Source: an uncultured Ruminococcus sp. (GTDB taxonomy: Bacteria; Bacillota; Clostridia; Oscillospirales; Ruminococcaceae). From it: a stretch of DNA of 12,453 bases. Below are positions 1-7,270 of this stretch, piece by piece. The stretch is taken from NCBI GenBank assembly GCA_902464115.1, contig CABQIF010000061.1, forward strand, positions 1-12,453, in the 5' to 3' direction. The notes under the pieces were generated by a model that did no database searches, was not told the DNA's origin, and saw only the letters and a list, made by a program, of their open reading frames with translations. Position numbers and translations under genes: made by a program. The number at the start of each line of letters is the position of its first letter. Positions within the stretch are counted from its first letter, which is position 1.

Positions 1-477
1 CTGCCGCAGCAAACGCCAGCACAACGGGACTTCCCTGCCAGCGTGCGGGAAATTGTTCGCTCCGGCTTCCTGAACCAGATGAAACACCGCCCGTTTTATA
101 CTGCCGCAGAAAAAAACGCCGCCCAACAGGCAATGGAAAAACTCGGAATTCTGCCGCTGCAAAACCGCTGCTATCGGGAACTCTCCGGCGGTCAGCAACA
201 GCGTGTCCTACTGGCACGGGCACTCTGTGCCGCTCAAAAGCTGTTGATTCTGGACGAACCAACCACCGGCTTAGACCCGGTCGCTTCCGAAGAACTCTAT
301 CAGGTCTTACAGCACCTCAACCGCACAGAATCCATCACCATTATCATGGTCACGCATGACGTGGAACGGGCGGTTTATTACGCCAAACACATCTTGCACC
401 TTGGACAAAAAACATACACCTATGATACTGCCGAGGCTTACCGCCATTCCGCAGCATCCAGACAGGGAGGAAAATAA
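1..477 (+). CDS. Metal ABC transporter ATP-binding protein (ZnuC/MntA-type), 5' end outside window
   Basis: This is the C-terminal part of an ABC ATPase. The frame is open from base 1, so the real start and the Walker A loop lie upstream; the GTG at 43 is inside the gene. Visible motifs in order are the ABC signature LSGGQQQR (181-204), the Walker B strand LLILDEP (241-261) followed by the D-loop TTGLDP, and the switch histidine in MVTHD (His codon 355-357). The protein should power import of a divalent metal from the cytoplasmic face of the membrane. It ends one base before the permease start, and that partner is a clear ABC-3 family protein, which assigns the ATPase to the zinc/manganese/iron group. 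The sequence seen here does not separate zinc from manganese. The substrate-binding lipoprotein is not in the window and may lie upstream. Confidence 0.93.
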   Translation: MPQQTPAQRDFPASVREIVRSGFLNQMKHRPFYTAAEKNAAQQAMEKLGILPLQNRCYRELSGGQQQRVLLARALCAAQKLLILDEPTTGLDPVASEELYQVLQHLNRTESITIIMVTHDVERAVYYAKHILHLGQKTYTYDTAEAYRHSAASRQGGK

Positions 478-478
478 T

Positions 479-1330
479 ATGACGTTTCTCATGGATATGC
501 TTTCGTTTGCCTTTATCCGGCGTGCTTTGCTGGTCGGGATTTTCGTTTCCCTCTGTGCTGCCCTCTTGGGGGTGAGTCTAGTTCTGAAGCGATTCTCGAT
601 GATTGGCGATGGATTATCACACGTTTCTTTCGGGGCTTTATCCGTCGCATTGGCGTTCGGCTGGGCACCGCTCAAGTTCTCTATTCCGATTGTTGCGATT
701 GCTGCTTTCTTCCTGCTCCGTATCACTGAACGGGCAAAGGTCAAGAGCGATGCAGCGATTGCAGTTGTTTCCGCCTCCTCGCTGGCAATCGGGATCATCG
801 TCACCGCCCTGAAAACCGGCATCAACACCGATGTGGCAAGCTACATGTTCGGCAGCATCCTGGCGATGGGAAAAGAAGATGTCTGGGTCAGCCTGATTCT
901 GTCCATTGTCGTGCTGGGCATGTTCCTAATCTGTTATCACCGGATTTTTGCAATTACCTTCGATGAAAACTTTGCACAGGCAACTGGCGTTTCGGTCTCG
1001 TTCTATAATACGCTGATCGCCATTCTGACCGCTATCACGGTCGTGCTGGGCATGCGGATGATGGGGGCGTTGCTCATCAGCAGCCTGATTATCTTTCCGG
1101 CGTTGTCCTCGATGCGGCTGTTCAAGCGGTTCTCGCTGGTCATTCTCTGTGCAGCGATTTTATCGGTCGTTTGCTTCTGTGTCGGCATGGTCGGTTCGTA
1201 TCAGTTCGATACCCCTGTTGGGGCAAGCGTCGTTGTCGCAAATCTGGCAGCATTCCTGCTGTTTTGTATCATTCAGAAGATTCGGGAACAAGTCAAAAAA
1301 CGCACCATTCAAGCCCAACCGAAACAGTAA
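479..1330 (+). CDS. Metal ABC transporter permease (ABC-3 family, ZnuB/MntB-like)
   Basis: A 283-aa polytopic membrane protein, the usual length for ABC-3 permeases. The ATG at 479 is chosen because GGGAGG (465-470) sits 8 nt upstream and the start abuts the ATPase stop; the frame stays open further upstream but there it only overlaps the ATPase gene. Family hallmarks are the segment GDGLSHVSFGAL (residues 43-54), the loop around FDENFAQATGVSV (161-173) and the Gly-rich helix VVLGMRMMGALLISSLIIFP (188-207). About eight hydrophobic segments can be seen. It forms the membrane channel of a zinc- or manganese-type importer with the preceding ATPase. The C-terminus is short and basic (KIREQVKKR), as expected for a cytoplasmic tail. 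A hairpin terminator follows 22 bp after the stop, so this is the last gene of its operon. Confidence 0.94.
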   Translation: MTFLMDMLSFAFIRRALLVGIFVSLCAALLGVSLVLKRFSMIGDGLSHVSFGALSVALAFGWAPLKFSIPIVAIAAFFLLRITERAKVKSDAAIAVVSASSLAIGIIVTALKTGINTDVASYMFGSILAMGKEDVWVSLILSIVVLGMFLICYHRIFAITFDENFAQATGVSVSFYNTLIAILTAITVVLGMRMMGALLISSLIIFPALSSMRLFKRFSLVILCAAILSVVCFCVGMVGSYQFDTPVGASVVVANLAAFLLFCIIQKIREQVKKRTIQAQPKQ

Positions 1331-1352
1331 AATTTCTTCCCATTTCAACAAG

Positions 1353-1392
1353 AAGCAGATGACTTTTTCTTGCCGGTCATCTGCTTTTTTAT
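1353..1392 (+). terminator. Rho-independent terminator after the metal ABC operon
   Basis: A perfect 11-bp stem (AAGCAGATGAC at 1353-1363 with its complement at 1376-1386) has a 12-nt loop and runs directly into a T tract. It lies 22 bp after the permease stop and separates the transporter from the dockerin operon. Confidence 0.9.
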
Positions 1393-1467
1393 TTTCTTTT
1401 GTTGGACGCAATATGAAATCGTTATGATGTAGGATATTTCTTTTTTATTCATTTCCATTCGACAAAA

Positions 1468-1491
1468 ATACTTTATTTTCCAAAAAAGTAT
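1468..1491. promoter_or_regulatory. Inverted repeat just upstream of the dockerin-operon promoter (possible operator)
   Basis: ATACTTT (1468-1474) and AAAGTAT (1485-1491) form a 7-bp dyad with a 10-nt spacer, ending 9 bp before the -35 box at 1501. The placement suits a regulator binding site. The surrounding 1393-1500 stretch is AT-rich, so a chance palindrome is quite possible. I see no gene in that stretch. Confidence 0.25.
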
Positions 1492-1500
1492 GAGATGTTA

Positions 1501-1529
1501 TTGACTTTTTCGATACCTTGTGATATAAT
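1501..1529 (+). promoter_or_regulatory. SigA-type promoter of the dockerin/LRR operon
   Basis: The -35 TTGACT (1501-1506) and the -10 TATAAT (1524-1529) are separated by 17 bp. A TG at 1521-1522 gives an extended -10. Transcription should start near 1536, leaving a leader of about 64 nt before the ATG at 1600. I see no riboswitch-like structure in that leader. Confidence 0.88.
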
Positions 1530-1599
1530 GAAATCGTAAACAAACAAACCAAAATTTCAAGGCTGAAAAGACTTGATACAATTAGAAAGGAGTTTATCC

Positions 1600-2541
1600 A
1601 TGAAGAAAATTCTTACCTCTGCAATTGCTGTTGGCAGTGCAATGACACTTGCTATGATTTCCGCAGCTCAGGTATTTGCCTTGGATGAAAATGCACTTCA
1701 GGATGGTATTTTCAATGAACAGGCAATCGCAGAACAGCAGTTTGTAAACAGCTTTTCAGATGAAACAACCAGAGAAGTGGCTGAATATTATCTGAACGGC
1801 GGACTTTCCCTCGAAGAAACTGCTGATATGGTGAAAATCTATGAAGAAGGTGTGGAACAAATGTCGATTTCCACACAATCAGGAGATGTTACTACTCCAT
1901 ACTATAGCACTTCTAAATTGTGCGATACAAAGCATTATCTTGCAGTAATTGAAACTGTTCCGCAGGATGATGTGGATGAACTTTTTGAATTTACTTTAAA
2001 TACAAAATTTTTGAAATGTGACCCGTCCAAGGACGCATTCATTTGTTATCCGTACACAGAAAGTTCTTATTCGTGTGCTTTTTCCTCTCGTATCTCAAAA
2101 ACAACTGCGACAAGTGCAGTGATTCGTACAGAGGTAACGGCAAATGCAAAAACAGGCACAGCGGATGATACCATAGCAGAACCGTTACTTCGGTTCAGAC
2201 TGCACTATGGAAATTCTACTCCAAAAAGCGAAAACAGCCTTTACAACAGTGTCAATTTAACAAAAACATCTGGAAATGGCTGTGTTGCAATTGAAACTTT
2301 CGCACTGGGTGATGTGAACCACGATGGTGTCGTTGATGCACAAGACCAATCATACCTCACTAAATTTTTAATTGGAAGCGTAAATGATTTTGATTTCAAA
2401 TATAGTGACGGTAGCAATCATTTTTCTTACGCAACTAACGGATTAGCAGCTGATGTGAATCAGGATAATGTAGTTGATATGTTAGATGCTGTTCAAATCG
2501 GCAAATATGTTTCTGGTCAGAGTAGCACTCTGGTCGACTAA
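1600..2541 (+). CDS. Secreted dockerin protein with unrecognised central domain
   Basis: A 313-aa exported protein. The ATG at 1600 is chosen because AAAGGAG lies about 8 nt upstream and it begins a clean signal peptide (MKK, hydrophobic core, likely cleavage after QVFA, residue 27). Residues 28-95 are acidic and probably helical. Residues about 105-235 look beta-rich with several cysteines, and I do not recognise them as any glycoside hydrolase, binding module or protease. Residues 237-306 form a dockerin with two calcium loops: D238-N240-D242-D246-D249 and D285-N287-D289-D293-D296. The loops are 47 residues apart, longer than in textbook type I dockerins. By analogy with other dockerin proteins, it should bind a cohesin on a surface scaffoldin. 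It is first in an operon with the LRR-dockerin gene that starts 20 bp after its stop. Export and dockerin are well supported; the job of the central domain is unknown. Confidence 0.88.
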   Translation: MKKILTSAIAVGSAMTLAMISAAQVFALDENALQDGIFNEQAIAEQQFVNSFSDETTREVAEYYLNGGLSLEETADMVKIYEEGVEQMSISTQSGDVTTPYYSTSKLCDTKHYLAVIETVPQDDVDELFEFTLNTKFLKCDPSKDAFICYPYTESSYSCAFSSRISKTTATSAVIRTEVTANAKTGTADDTIAEPLLRFRLHYGNSTPKSENSLYNSVNLTKTSGNGCVAIETFALGDVNHDGVVDAQDQSYLTKFLIGSVNDFDFKYSDGSNHFSYATNGLAADVNQDNVVDMLDAVQIGKYVSGQSSTLVD

Positions 2542-2561
2542 TCAATAAAGGGGGTTTTCTT

Positions 2562-4028
2562 ATGAAAAAGAAATCATTCCTCGCTGTTCTTTGTTCCGCA
2601 GCACTTCTGTTGCAACTTGCACCCGCTGTATTGGCAGATGATGTATTGTCAGATGCTACAACAGATGAAATTGTAACAACAGAAGAAGGAGTAACAGACT
2701 TTGGTGAATTTGGATCTGCTCTCTGGACATTAAAAGGCGATACTTTAACACTTTCTGGAAAAGGCGACCTTCCGGATGATGTGGATGATAATTATGTCAA
2801 TGTAATTGGTAATTCTGAGCTTTGGGAAGATGCTGTGCATTATCCTTGGATGAAGTATCGTTCTGTTGTAAAGCATCTGATTATTAAAGATGGTATTCAG
2901 GATATTCCAAAAGCAGCTTTTGCTTACTTCTATGCACTGGAAACCGTAGATTTTCCGTCTACACCCATTACCATTCGAAGCCATGCCTTTTATGCAGAAG
3001 ATTTCGATATCAGAGATGGTCTGGTTGCAAAAACGAGTTATGACATTCCAGATAATGTAACACTGGAAGGCTCTTGCATTTTTACAAGTGATGATGGTGG
3101 CAGCAACTCCTATCGTCGCATTAAGATTAACGCAAACCGCTATAGCCCGACTTATTATTACTGCTTAAATCATCCTTGCTATATTTACAAGGAAACGGGC
3201 ATTGCTCCAGAAGCGATTACCAGTGGAACTTGCGGTAAAAATGCAACCTGGAACTTCGATTTTGATACCAAAACCTTGTACATCGAAGGCAGAGGTGCAA
3301 CAGAATCCATCTCCGATGATGCAACGATGGAAGGCATCGCATGGATTCAGCCAAGCATTGAAAAAGTGGTTTATGGGAAAGGAATTACAGAAATTGCCCC
3401 GTTCACGGCACAGAAAATTAATACCCACATTTCCTATAATGAACCACTGCAAGATATTACCGAACTGGTTCTGCCGAGCACCCTGACAACGATTGATGAT
3501 TATGCATTCGCTTTCTATCTGAATGTAAAAGATGTTCAGATTCCGTATGGTGTAACCACAATCGGAAATCATGCCTTTTCAGATTGTCACAAAATAGAAA
3601 ATGTTGTTCTTCCGGGCACAGTGAAAAAAATCGGAAATTACGCATTTTCTGTTTGTGATTCTTTAAACTCGATTACCATTCCTGCCAGCGTGACAGAAAT
3701 CGGCGAAAAAATCGCTAAAGCTTATACCATTGTTGCTATCTATGGCTATACCGGAAGTACGGCGGAATCCTATGCAGAGGAAAATGGTTATTACTTCTTC
3801 TCATTGTCTGCCACTGTCGGCGATATCAATGAAGATGGCGTTGTAGACCTAATGGATGCCATTTTTCTGAATAAGTACCTTGCTGGTATTATTACACTGA
3901 CCGACAACCAACTGACGGCTGCAAACTGTAACATTTCCGATGGTACGAGCAACATCAATGATGACGACTTAACTTCATTGATGCAGTTTGTCATTAGCCT
4001 TGTATCCGATCTTCCTGTTTCGGAATAA
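2562..4028 (+). CDS. Secreted BspA-like leucine-rich repeat protein with C-terminal dockerin
   Basis: A 488-aa exported protein with SD AAAGGGGG (2547-2554) 7 nt before the ATG. The signal peptide covers residues 1-25 (cleavage probably after VLA). Two BspA-type modules are visible, each with the W-x-hydrophobic, TLTLSGKGD-like motif: residues 54-70 and, in the second, GTCGKNATW leading to TLYIEGRGA (222-246). LRR_5-type repeats occupy about 299-381 (VLPSTLTTIDDYAF, QIPYGVTTIGNHAF, VLPGTVKKIGNYAF, TIPASVTEIG). A dockerin spans 420-482, with a standard first loop (D421, N423, D425, D429, D432) and an expanded second loop (455-469). BspA-family LRR proteins are known as surface adhesins; the dockerin suggests tethering to a cohesin scaffold instead of a sortase or membrane anchor, and no LPxTG motif is present. 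It shares the promoter at 1501 with the gene before it and has no promoter of its own in the 20-bp gap. Confidence 0.9.
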   Translation: MKKKSFLAVLCSAALLLQLAPAVLADDVLSDATTDEIVTTEEGVTDFGEFGSALWTLKGDTLTLSGKGDLPDDVDDNYVNVIGNSELWEDAVHYPWMKYRSVVKHLIIKDGIQDIPKAAFAYFYALETVDFPSTPITIRSHAFYAEDFDIRDGLVAKTSYDIPDNVTLEGSCIFTSDDGGSNSYRRIKINANRYSPTYYYCLNHPCYIYKETGIAPEAITSGTCGKNATWNFDFDTKTLYIEGRGATESISDDATMEGIAWIQPSIEKVVYGKGITEIAPFTAQKINTHISYNEPLQDITELVLPSTLTTIDDYAFAFYLNVKDVQIPYGVTTIGNHAFSDCHKIENVVLPGTVKKIGNYAFSVCDSLNSITIPASVTEIGEKIAKAYTIVAIYGYTGSTAESYAEENGYYFFSLSATVGDINEDGVVDLMDAIFLNKYLAGIITLTDNQLTAANCNISDGTSNINDDDLTSLMQFVISLVSDLPVSE

Positions 4029-4049
4029 ACTTCTTCATAAAGTCCTTTC

Positions 4050-4092
4050 GACCACCTGTAACAATTTGTTACGGGTGGTCTTTTCTTTTTTT
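4050..4092 (+). terminator. Rho-independent terminator of the dockerin/LRR operon
   Basis: A 13-bp stem (4050-4062 with 4068-4080, one G-T pair) closes a 5-nt loop and is followed by a long T-rich run. It lies 22 bp after the LRR-dockerin stop and insulates the sigma factor gene from the operon. Confidence 0.92.
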
Positions 4093-4100
4093 ACAGATTC

Positions 4101-4133
4101 TTGTCACAAATCCCCTGCTCCATTTGTTATGAT
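4101..4133 (+). promoter_or_regulatory. Candidate promoter of the sigma/anti-sigma operon
   Basis: TATGAT at 4128-4133 is preceded by TG at 4125-4126, an extended -10. A TTGTCA at 4101-4106 lies 21 bp upstream, too far for an ideal -35, so the site would depend on the extended -10. Alternatively TGTTAT (4125-4130) lies 18 bp from the same -35. No typical ECF-type GAAC -35 is obvious, so autoregulation cannot be read from the sequence. Confidence 0.4.
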
Positions 4134-4170
4134 CAATAGGACGTCCAAAAAACCACAAAGGGGGAATTTC

Positions 4171-4725
4171 ATGGTGAAGTCCTCGCAGCAAAAAGAAAAA
4201 TTGCATCAGCTCTATGCCCTGTATGAACAGCCGATGTATCGCATTGCCTACGCCATCCTGCACCAAACCGAACAGGCAGAAGATGCCGTATCCGATGCGT
4301 TCCTGAAAATCATCCCGCATCTCGACCAAATCGAATCGCCAGACAGCCCCAAAACCAAAGCGTTTCTGATTCAGGTGATTCGCAACACTGCCATCAATCA
4401 ATATCGAAAAAATGCCAAAGATGCAGAACGGCTGACCAACCTTGACGACAGCACCTTACAAGTGCCCAGTCCCCACAACGAAGTCGAACAATTTCTGCAA
4501 CAGACCGAACAACAGGAACAGCTTGCACAGCTATTACAAGGGCTTTCGGAAACCGACCGCACCATTCTATTCCTGCGGTGCGAACAAGAACAATCCTTTC
4601 GGGAAATCGCTGAGCAACTCTCCATGAAAGAAGCAACGGTACGAAAGCGGTTTGAACGTGCCCGAAAAGCCATTCAAAAACAAGAGGAAAGGGGAATCTC
4701 CTATGTCAAAAAATGTTCCATCTAA
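4171..4725 (+). CDS. ECF-type RNA polymerase sigma factor
   Basis: A 184-aa sigma-70 family protein of the two-domain extracytoplasmic-function type. The ATG at 4171 is chosen because AAAGGGGG (4157-4164) lies 6 nt upstream and the family's N-terminus begins here; the frame is open further upstream but runs through a terminator. Sigma region 2 covers about residues 10-81 (LYEQPMYRIAYAIL, then AEDAVSDAFLKI, then FLIQVIRNTAINQYRK). A Gln/Glu-rich linker leads to region 4 (about 118-168), with the helix-turn-helix SFREIAEQLSMKEATVRKRFERAR that reads the -35 element. It should direct RNA polymerase to a small regulon when released from its anti-sigma partner. The next gene begins 23 bp before this one ends, which implies translational coupling. 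Its regulon cannot be deduced from this window. Confidence 0.93.
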   Translation: MVKSSQQKEKLHQLYALYEQPMYRIAYAILHQTEQAEDAVSDAFLKIIPHLDQIESPDSPKTKAFLIQVIRNTAINQYRKNAKDAERLTNLDDSTLQVPSPHNEVEQFLQQTEQQEQLAQLLQGLSETDRTILFLRCEQEQSFREIAEQLSMKEATVRKRFERARKAIQKQEERGISYVKKCSI

Positions 4726-6103
4726 CCATGAACCACCGATTTCACCAGCAGACTGGGATGCCATCGTTGCCGCTGCCTTTTCCCCCGATGCAGAACCCCA
4801 TGTCTTTTCCGACCGTTATCAGAAACAGAAACAAAAACAGGAGGAATTACTCATGCCGAAAAAAACCATTCATGGTAAAAAAACCATTGTCATTGCTGCG
4901 ATTCTTGCAGCCGCTGTTGTTGCCATTCCAACTTCTGCTTATGCTGTCAACCGCATTTATCAGGCATCCATCCAATCCACAGGCAGCTATCAAAAAGACG
5001 TTGTAATCGATGCCGGAGATAGCACCCTTGACACCCGTACACAATCCCTGCAAGTGGGCTGGATGCCGGACGGCATGACCATTGACAAAAATTCTGGAAA
5101 GTATCATGACGACCAAAACCGTGGCGTGACCATGCTGTTCTGGAAGATGCAGGACGGGGAACTATTACAGACGGTCAACCGTGGCATTGTGCATTCTGAA
5201 ACCGAAACCATCAATGGCAATCAGGTCTTTTTCCTGCAACGGGATTCCGCAAATCTTCCGGACGGACAGATGGACTACCGCAACATTGTCTGGGTCGCTT
5301 TCTCAAATACGCCTTATGCAGCACAGTTCTATGCGACAGACGACCTCACCAAAGAAGAGTTGACACAGATTGCAGAACATCTCTCTTTAAGTCCAGCAGA
5401 ACAGGAAACCGCCAGCCTCTGGCAGCCGGAAGAATCACTAATTGAATCTGCCGGCGATATCTCGTCTTCCTGCGATGTCAACAAACTTTCGTATGTCAAC
5501 ATCGGGGATACCTTAACCACAGATGAAACGGTTTCTCTGACACTGGATGCTCTTTCCACACAAAACACCTTCGCCGGCATTTCCACCGACTCCATCGGGC
5601 TGGATTGCGATTACAGCCGCTATCAGAATGCAGATGGTACGATTGCAGACAATACCCGCACATGGTATCGTTCCGGCGATGGAGTCAACACGCTGGATGA
5701 AGCCATCAAAACTGAAACCATTCCGCAAACCATTCTGACCTTCCAGCTCACCTACACCAACAATGGTACAGAAGCGGTTGAAACTTGCGTTTGCCCGCAG
5801 TTGTTCCGGATGCAGGCAGACGGCACATTCCCAGCATACACAGAAGAAGCCGAAAAGGAATACTCTGTAGACAGCTACGACTTGAACATCGGCGAGTTCT
5901 TCTCGTTCTCCTCGTCCGGCAGCCACAGCAAAAATAATGTACTGTTACAGCCCGGCGAAACGCAAACCGTTACGGTTGCCTTTGTAGTCGATGCCGACCA
6001 GCTGGACGAACTGTATCTTGTGCCTGCTCCGCACGGCTATGAATTGTCCGAAGAAGTCACACAATCTCCAATTCTTCAGGTTGCTTCGGCTCTGAATCGC
6101 TAA
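4703..6103 (+). CDS. Probable anti-sigma factor: single-pass membrane protein with DUF4367-like and Ig-like ectodomain
   Basis: A 466-aa protein starting at the ATG at 4703, with SD GAAAGGGG 8 nt upstream, inside the end of the sigma gene. Residues 1-60 are cytoplasmic and charged, without the HxxxCxxC zinc motif of classic ZAS anti-sigmas. Residues 61-82 form one membrane segment (IVIAAILAAAVVAIP). Residues about 110-230 resemble DUF4367: a VGWMPDGM start, a central NGNQVFFLQR strand pair and a terminal LTKEELTQIAEHL helix. Residues about 265-445 look like a DUF4352-type Ig-like domain (TILTFQLTYTNNGTEAVE, then LQPGETQTVTVAFVV). The layout of short inside, single TM and large outside suits a sensor that holds the ECF sigma factor. 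That role is inferred from the overlap and topology. An in-frame ATG at 4853 with a perfect AGGAGG site could make a second form lacking the cytoplasmic part. A terminator follows. Confidence 0.78.
   Translation: MSKNVPSNHEPPISPADWDAIVAAAFSPDAEPHVFSDRYQKQKQKQEELLMPKKTIHGKKTIVIAAILAAAVVAIPTSAYAVNRIYQASIQSTGSYQKDVVIDAGDSTLDTRTQSLQVGWMPDGMTIDKNSGKYHDDQNRGVTMLFWKMQDGELLQTVNRGIVHSETETINGNQVFFLQRDSANLPDGQMDYRNIVWVAFSNTPYAAQFYATDDLTKEELTQIAEHLSLSPAEQETASLWQPEESLIESAGDISSSCDVNKLSYVNIGDTLTTDETVSLTLDALSTQNTFAGISTDSIGLDCDYSRYQNADGTIADNTRTWYRSGDGVNTLDEAIKTETIPQTILTFQLTYTNNGTEAVETCVCPQLFRMQADGTFPAYTEEAEKEYSVDSYDLNIGEFFSFSSSGSHSKNNVLLQPGETQTVTVAFVVDADQLDELYLVPAPHGYELSEEVTQSPILQVASALNR
4839..4855 (+). promoter_or_regulatory. 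Internal Shine-Dalgarno and in-frame ATG in the anti-sigma gene
   Basis: AGGAGG (4839-4844) sits 8 nt before the ATG at 4853-4855, which is Met51 of the 466-aa protein. Initiation here would give a 416-aa product starting MPKKTIHGKK directly before the membrane segment, so the cytoplasmic domain would be lost and the N-terminus would look like a signal anchor. The same bases encode Q-E-E-L-L in the long form, so a chance match is possible. Confidence 0.45.
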
Positions 6104-6126
6104 ATCTCTCTTTGACAGGAAATCAG

Positions 6127-6164
6127 AAAAACAGCACCCGTTCGTCTGGAATGGGTGCTGTTTT
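6127..6164. terminator. Bidirectional terminator between the anti-sigma gene and azlD
   Basis: ACAGCACCC (6131-6139) pairs with GGGTGCTGT (6153-6161), extended by flanking A and T runs on the two sides, so the hairpin has a U-tail in either direction. It can end both the plus-strand sigma operon and the minus-strand azlCD transcript, whose genes converge here. Confidence 0.88.
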
Positions 6165-6177
6165 GTTCTATGTTTTT

Positions 6178-6486
6178 CTATATCCATTGTTCGATGAGTG
6201 ATACAAGCAATGCCGTTCCTGAAGCTGCCAGAGCTACCACAATCAACGGCAGCCCATTCCATGCCAACACGACGGCAATCACCGTTGCTGCAATCGCAGA
6301 GGGAAAATCTCCCGTTGCATAAAACACCGCCGGAATCGTCATTGCACTTAAAATTGCATACGGGATATAATACAGAAAATCCTGCAAAAAACGGGATTGA
6401 ATTTTCTTCCGGAAAATCGTCATCGGCAGCATCCGAATCAAATATGTGACCACTGCCATGACCACGATGGAACAGACAATTCTCAT
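6178..6486 (-). CDS. azlD: AzlD-type branched-chain amino acid exporter small subunit
   Basis: A 102-aa very hydrophobic protein of AzlD size. The ATG at 6486 is chosen because it overlaps the azlC stop in an ATGA and has an AGAGGGGG-type SD upstream; the longer open frame upstream only shadows azlC. Family features are VTYLIRMLP near the N-terminus (residues 13-21), FLYYIPYAILSAMTIPAVF (37-55) and a third and fourth hydrophobic stretch at about 63-98. AzlD forms a complex with AzlC; the Bacillus subtilis pair affects resistance to 4-azaleucine, and the family is regarded as exporting branched-chain amino acids. Substrate here is inferred from the family only. It is the last gene of its operon, ending at the bidirectional terminator. 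Confidence 0.9.
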   Translation of the reverse strand: MRIVCSIVVMAVVTYLIRMLPMTIFRKKIQSRFLQDFLYYIPYAILSAMTIPAVFYATGDFPSAIAATVIAVVLAWNGLPLIVVALAASGTALLVSLIEQWI

Positions 6487-7202
6487 ACTGCTGCCCCCTC
6501 TTCTTCTTTTCTCGGAAAGAGCCATGCACAAAGTGCCGCTGTCAAGACTCCGCAAAGAATAATGGCGAAGCCGCTGGAGATAAACGGCAGACAATACTTG
6601 CAAATAATACTGCATCCTGCTGCAACCAGTACCGCAAAGACAATGCTTTTCTGCTTTCGCATCGGCGGAATGAATATCGCAAAAAACATGCCATACAGTG
6701 CAATGCCCAAGGCATCTGTTACGATTTTCGGCAAGATCTCGCCGGCAGCTGCTCCCAGAAACGTCCCCAAACTCCAGCCTATCAACGGCAGGGACATCAA
6801 TCCATACAGATACGGGGCGGAAATTTGTCCATCCTGCGAAACTGCAACCGCAAAGATTTCATCTGTAATCCCGAATGCGGTCAGAAAGCGGTGTATCATA
6901 TGCTGAAACGTCTGGTCTAACTTCTGCGACAGAGAAAGCCCCATCAAGGCATATCGCAAGTTAATGCAAAACTGCGTGAGGGCAAGTTCTAAGTAAGAGC
7001 CGCCGGCTGCAATCACGCCAATTCCGGCAGCCTGTCCGGCAGAGGTGACATTCGTCATGGAAATCGCAACGGCTGCGGAAACGGAAAGCCCTGCTTTTAC
7101 CGCCAAAATGCCAATGCTGAACGAAACCGAGAGATACCCCAAGGCAATTGGGATTCCCTGCCGCACCCCTTTCCAAAATGCTTGTTTGTGCTGTGCTGTC
7201 AT
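6483..7202 (-). CDS. azlC: AzlC-type branched-chain amino acid exporter large subunit
   Basis: A 239-aa membrane protein of normal AzlC length. The ATG at 7202 begins MTAQHKQAFWKGVRQGIPIA, the usual short cytoplasmic lead into the first helix; the extension upstream of it reads through the promoter and is not coding. The SD is only moderate (GAAAG about 8 nt upstream). Family motifs are GYLSVSFSIGILAVKAGLS (22-40), NLRYALMGLSLSQKL (81-95), the TDEIFAVA segment (113-120) and GIALYGMFFAIFIPP (166-180). With AzlD it should export branched-chain amino acids or analogues. A strong promoter lies about 40-70 bp upstream. No T-box, leader peptide or adjacent Lrp/AzlB-type regulator gene can be seen. 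Confidence 0.93.
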   Translation of the reverse strand: MTAQHKQAFWKGVRQGIPIALGYLSVSFSIGILAVKAGLSVSAAVAISMTNVTSAGQAAGIGVIAAGGSYLELALTQFCINLRYALMGLSLSQKLDQTFQHMIHRFLTAFGITDEIFAVAVSQDGQISAPYLYGLMSLPLIGWSLGTFLGAAAGEILPKIVTDALGIALYGMFFAIFIPPMRKQKSIVFAVLVAAGCSIICKYCLPFISSGFAIILCGVLTAALCAWLFPRKEEEGAAV

Positions 7203-7241
7203 GATGTTATCTTTCGTCCTTTCATTTGATGTGCATGTAGC

Positions 7242-7270
7242 AGTATAGCACATTTTCGGAAATTTTGCAA
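7242..7270 (-). promoter_or_regulatory. Promoter of azlCD
   Basis: On the minus strand, the -35 TTGCAA (7265-7270) and the -10 TATACT (7242-7247) are 17 bp apart, and TG one base upstream of the -10 gives an extended -10. The leader is about 33 nt. The remaining 7271-7381 stretch up to the divergent LRR-dockerin promoter is AT-rich, and I see no gene or clear operator in it. Confidence 0.82.

Noticed and set aside
307..828. Long minus-strand open frame opposite the metal permease
   Set aside because: It is antisense to well-supported ABC genes on the plus strand, has no family resemblance and no proper start site; a shadow frame.
3988..4170. N-terminal extension of the sigma factor frame
   Set aside because: It would translate through the terminator at 4050-4092 and lacks an SD; the ATG at 4171 has a strong one.
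5945..6529. Minus-strand open frame spanning the anti-sigma 3' end and azlD
   Set aside because: It overlaps azlD in another frame, crosses the bidirectional terminator and has no family resemblance.
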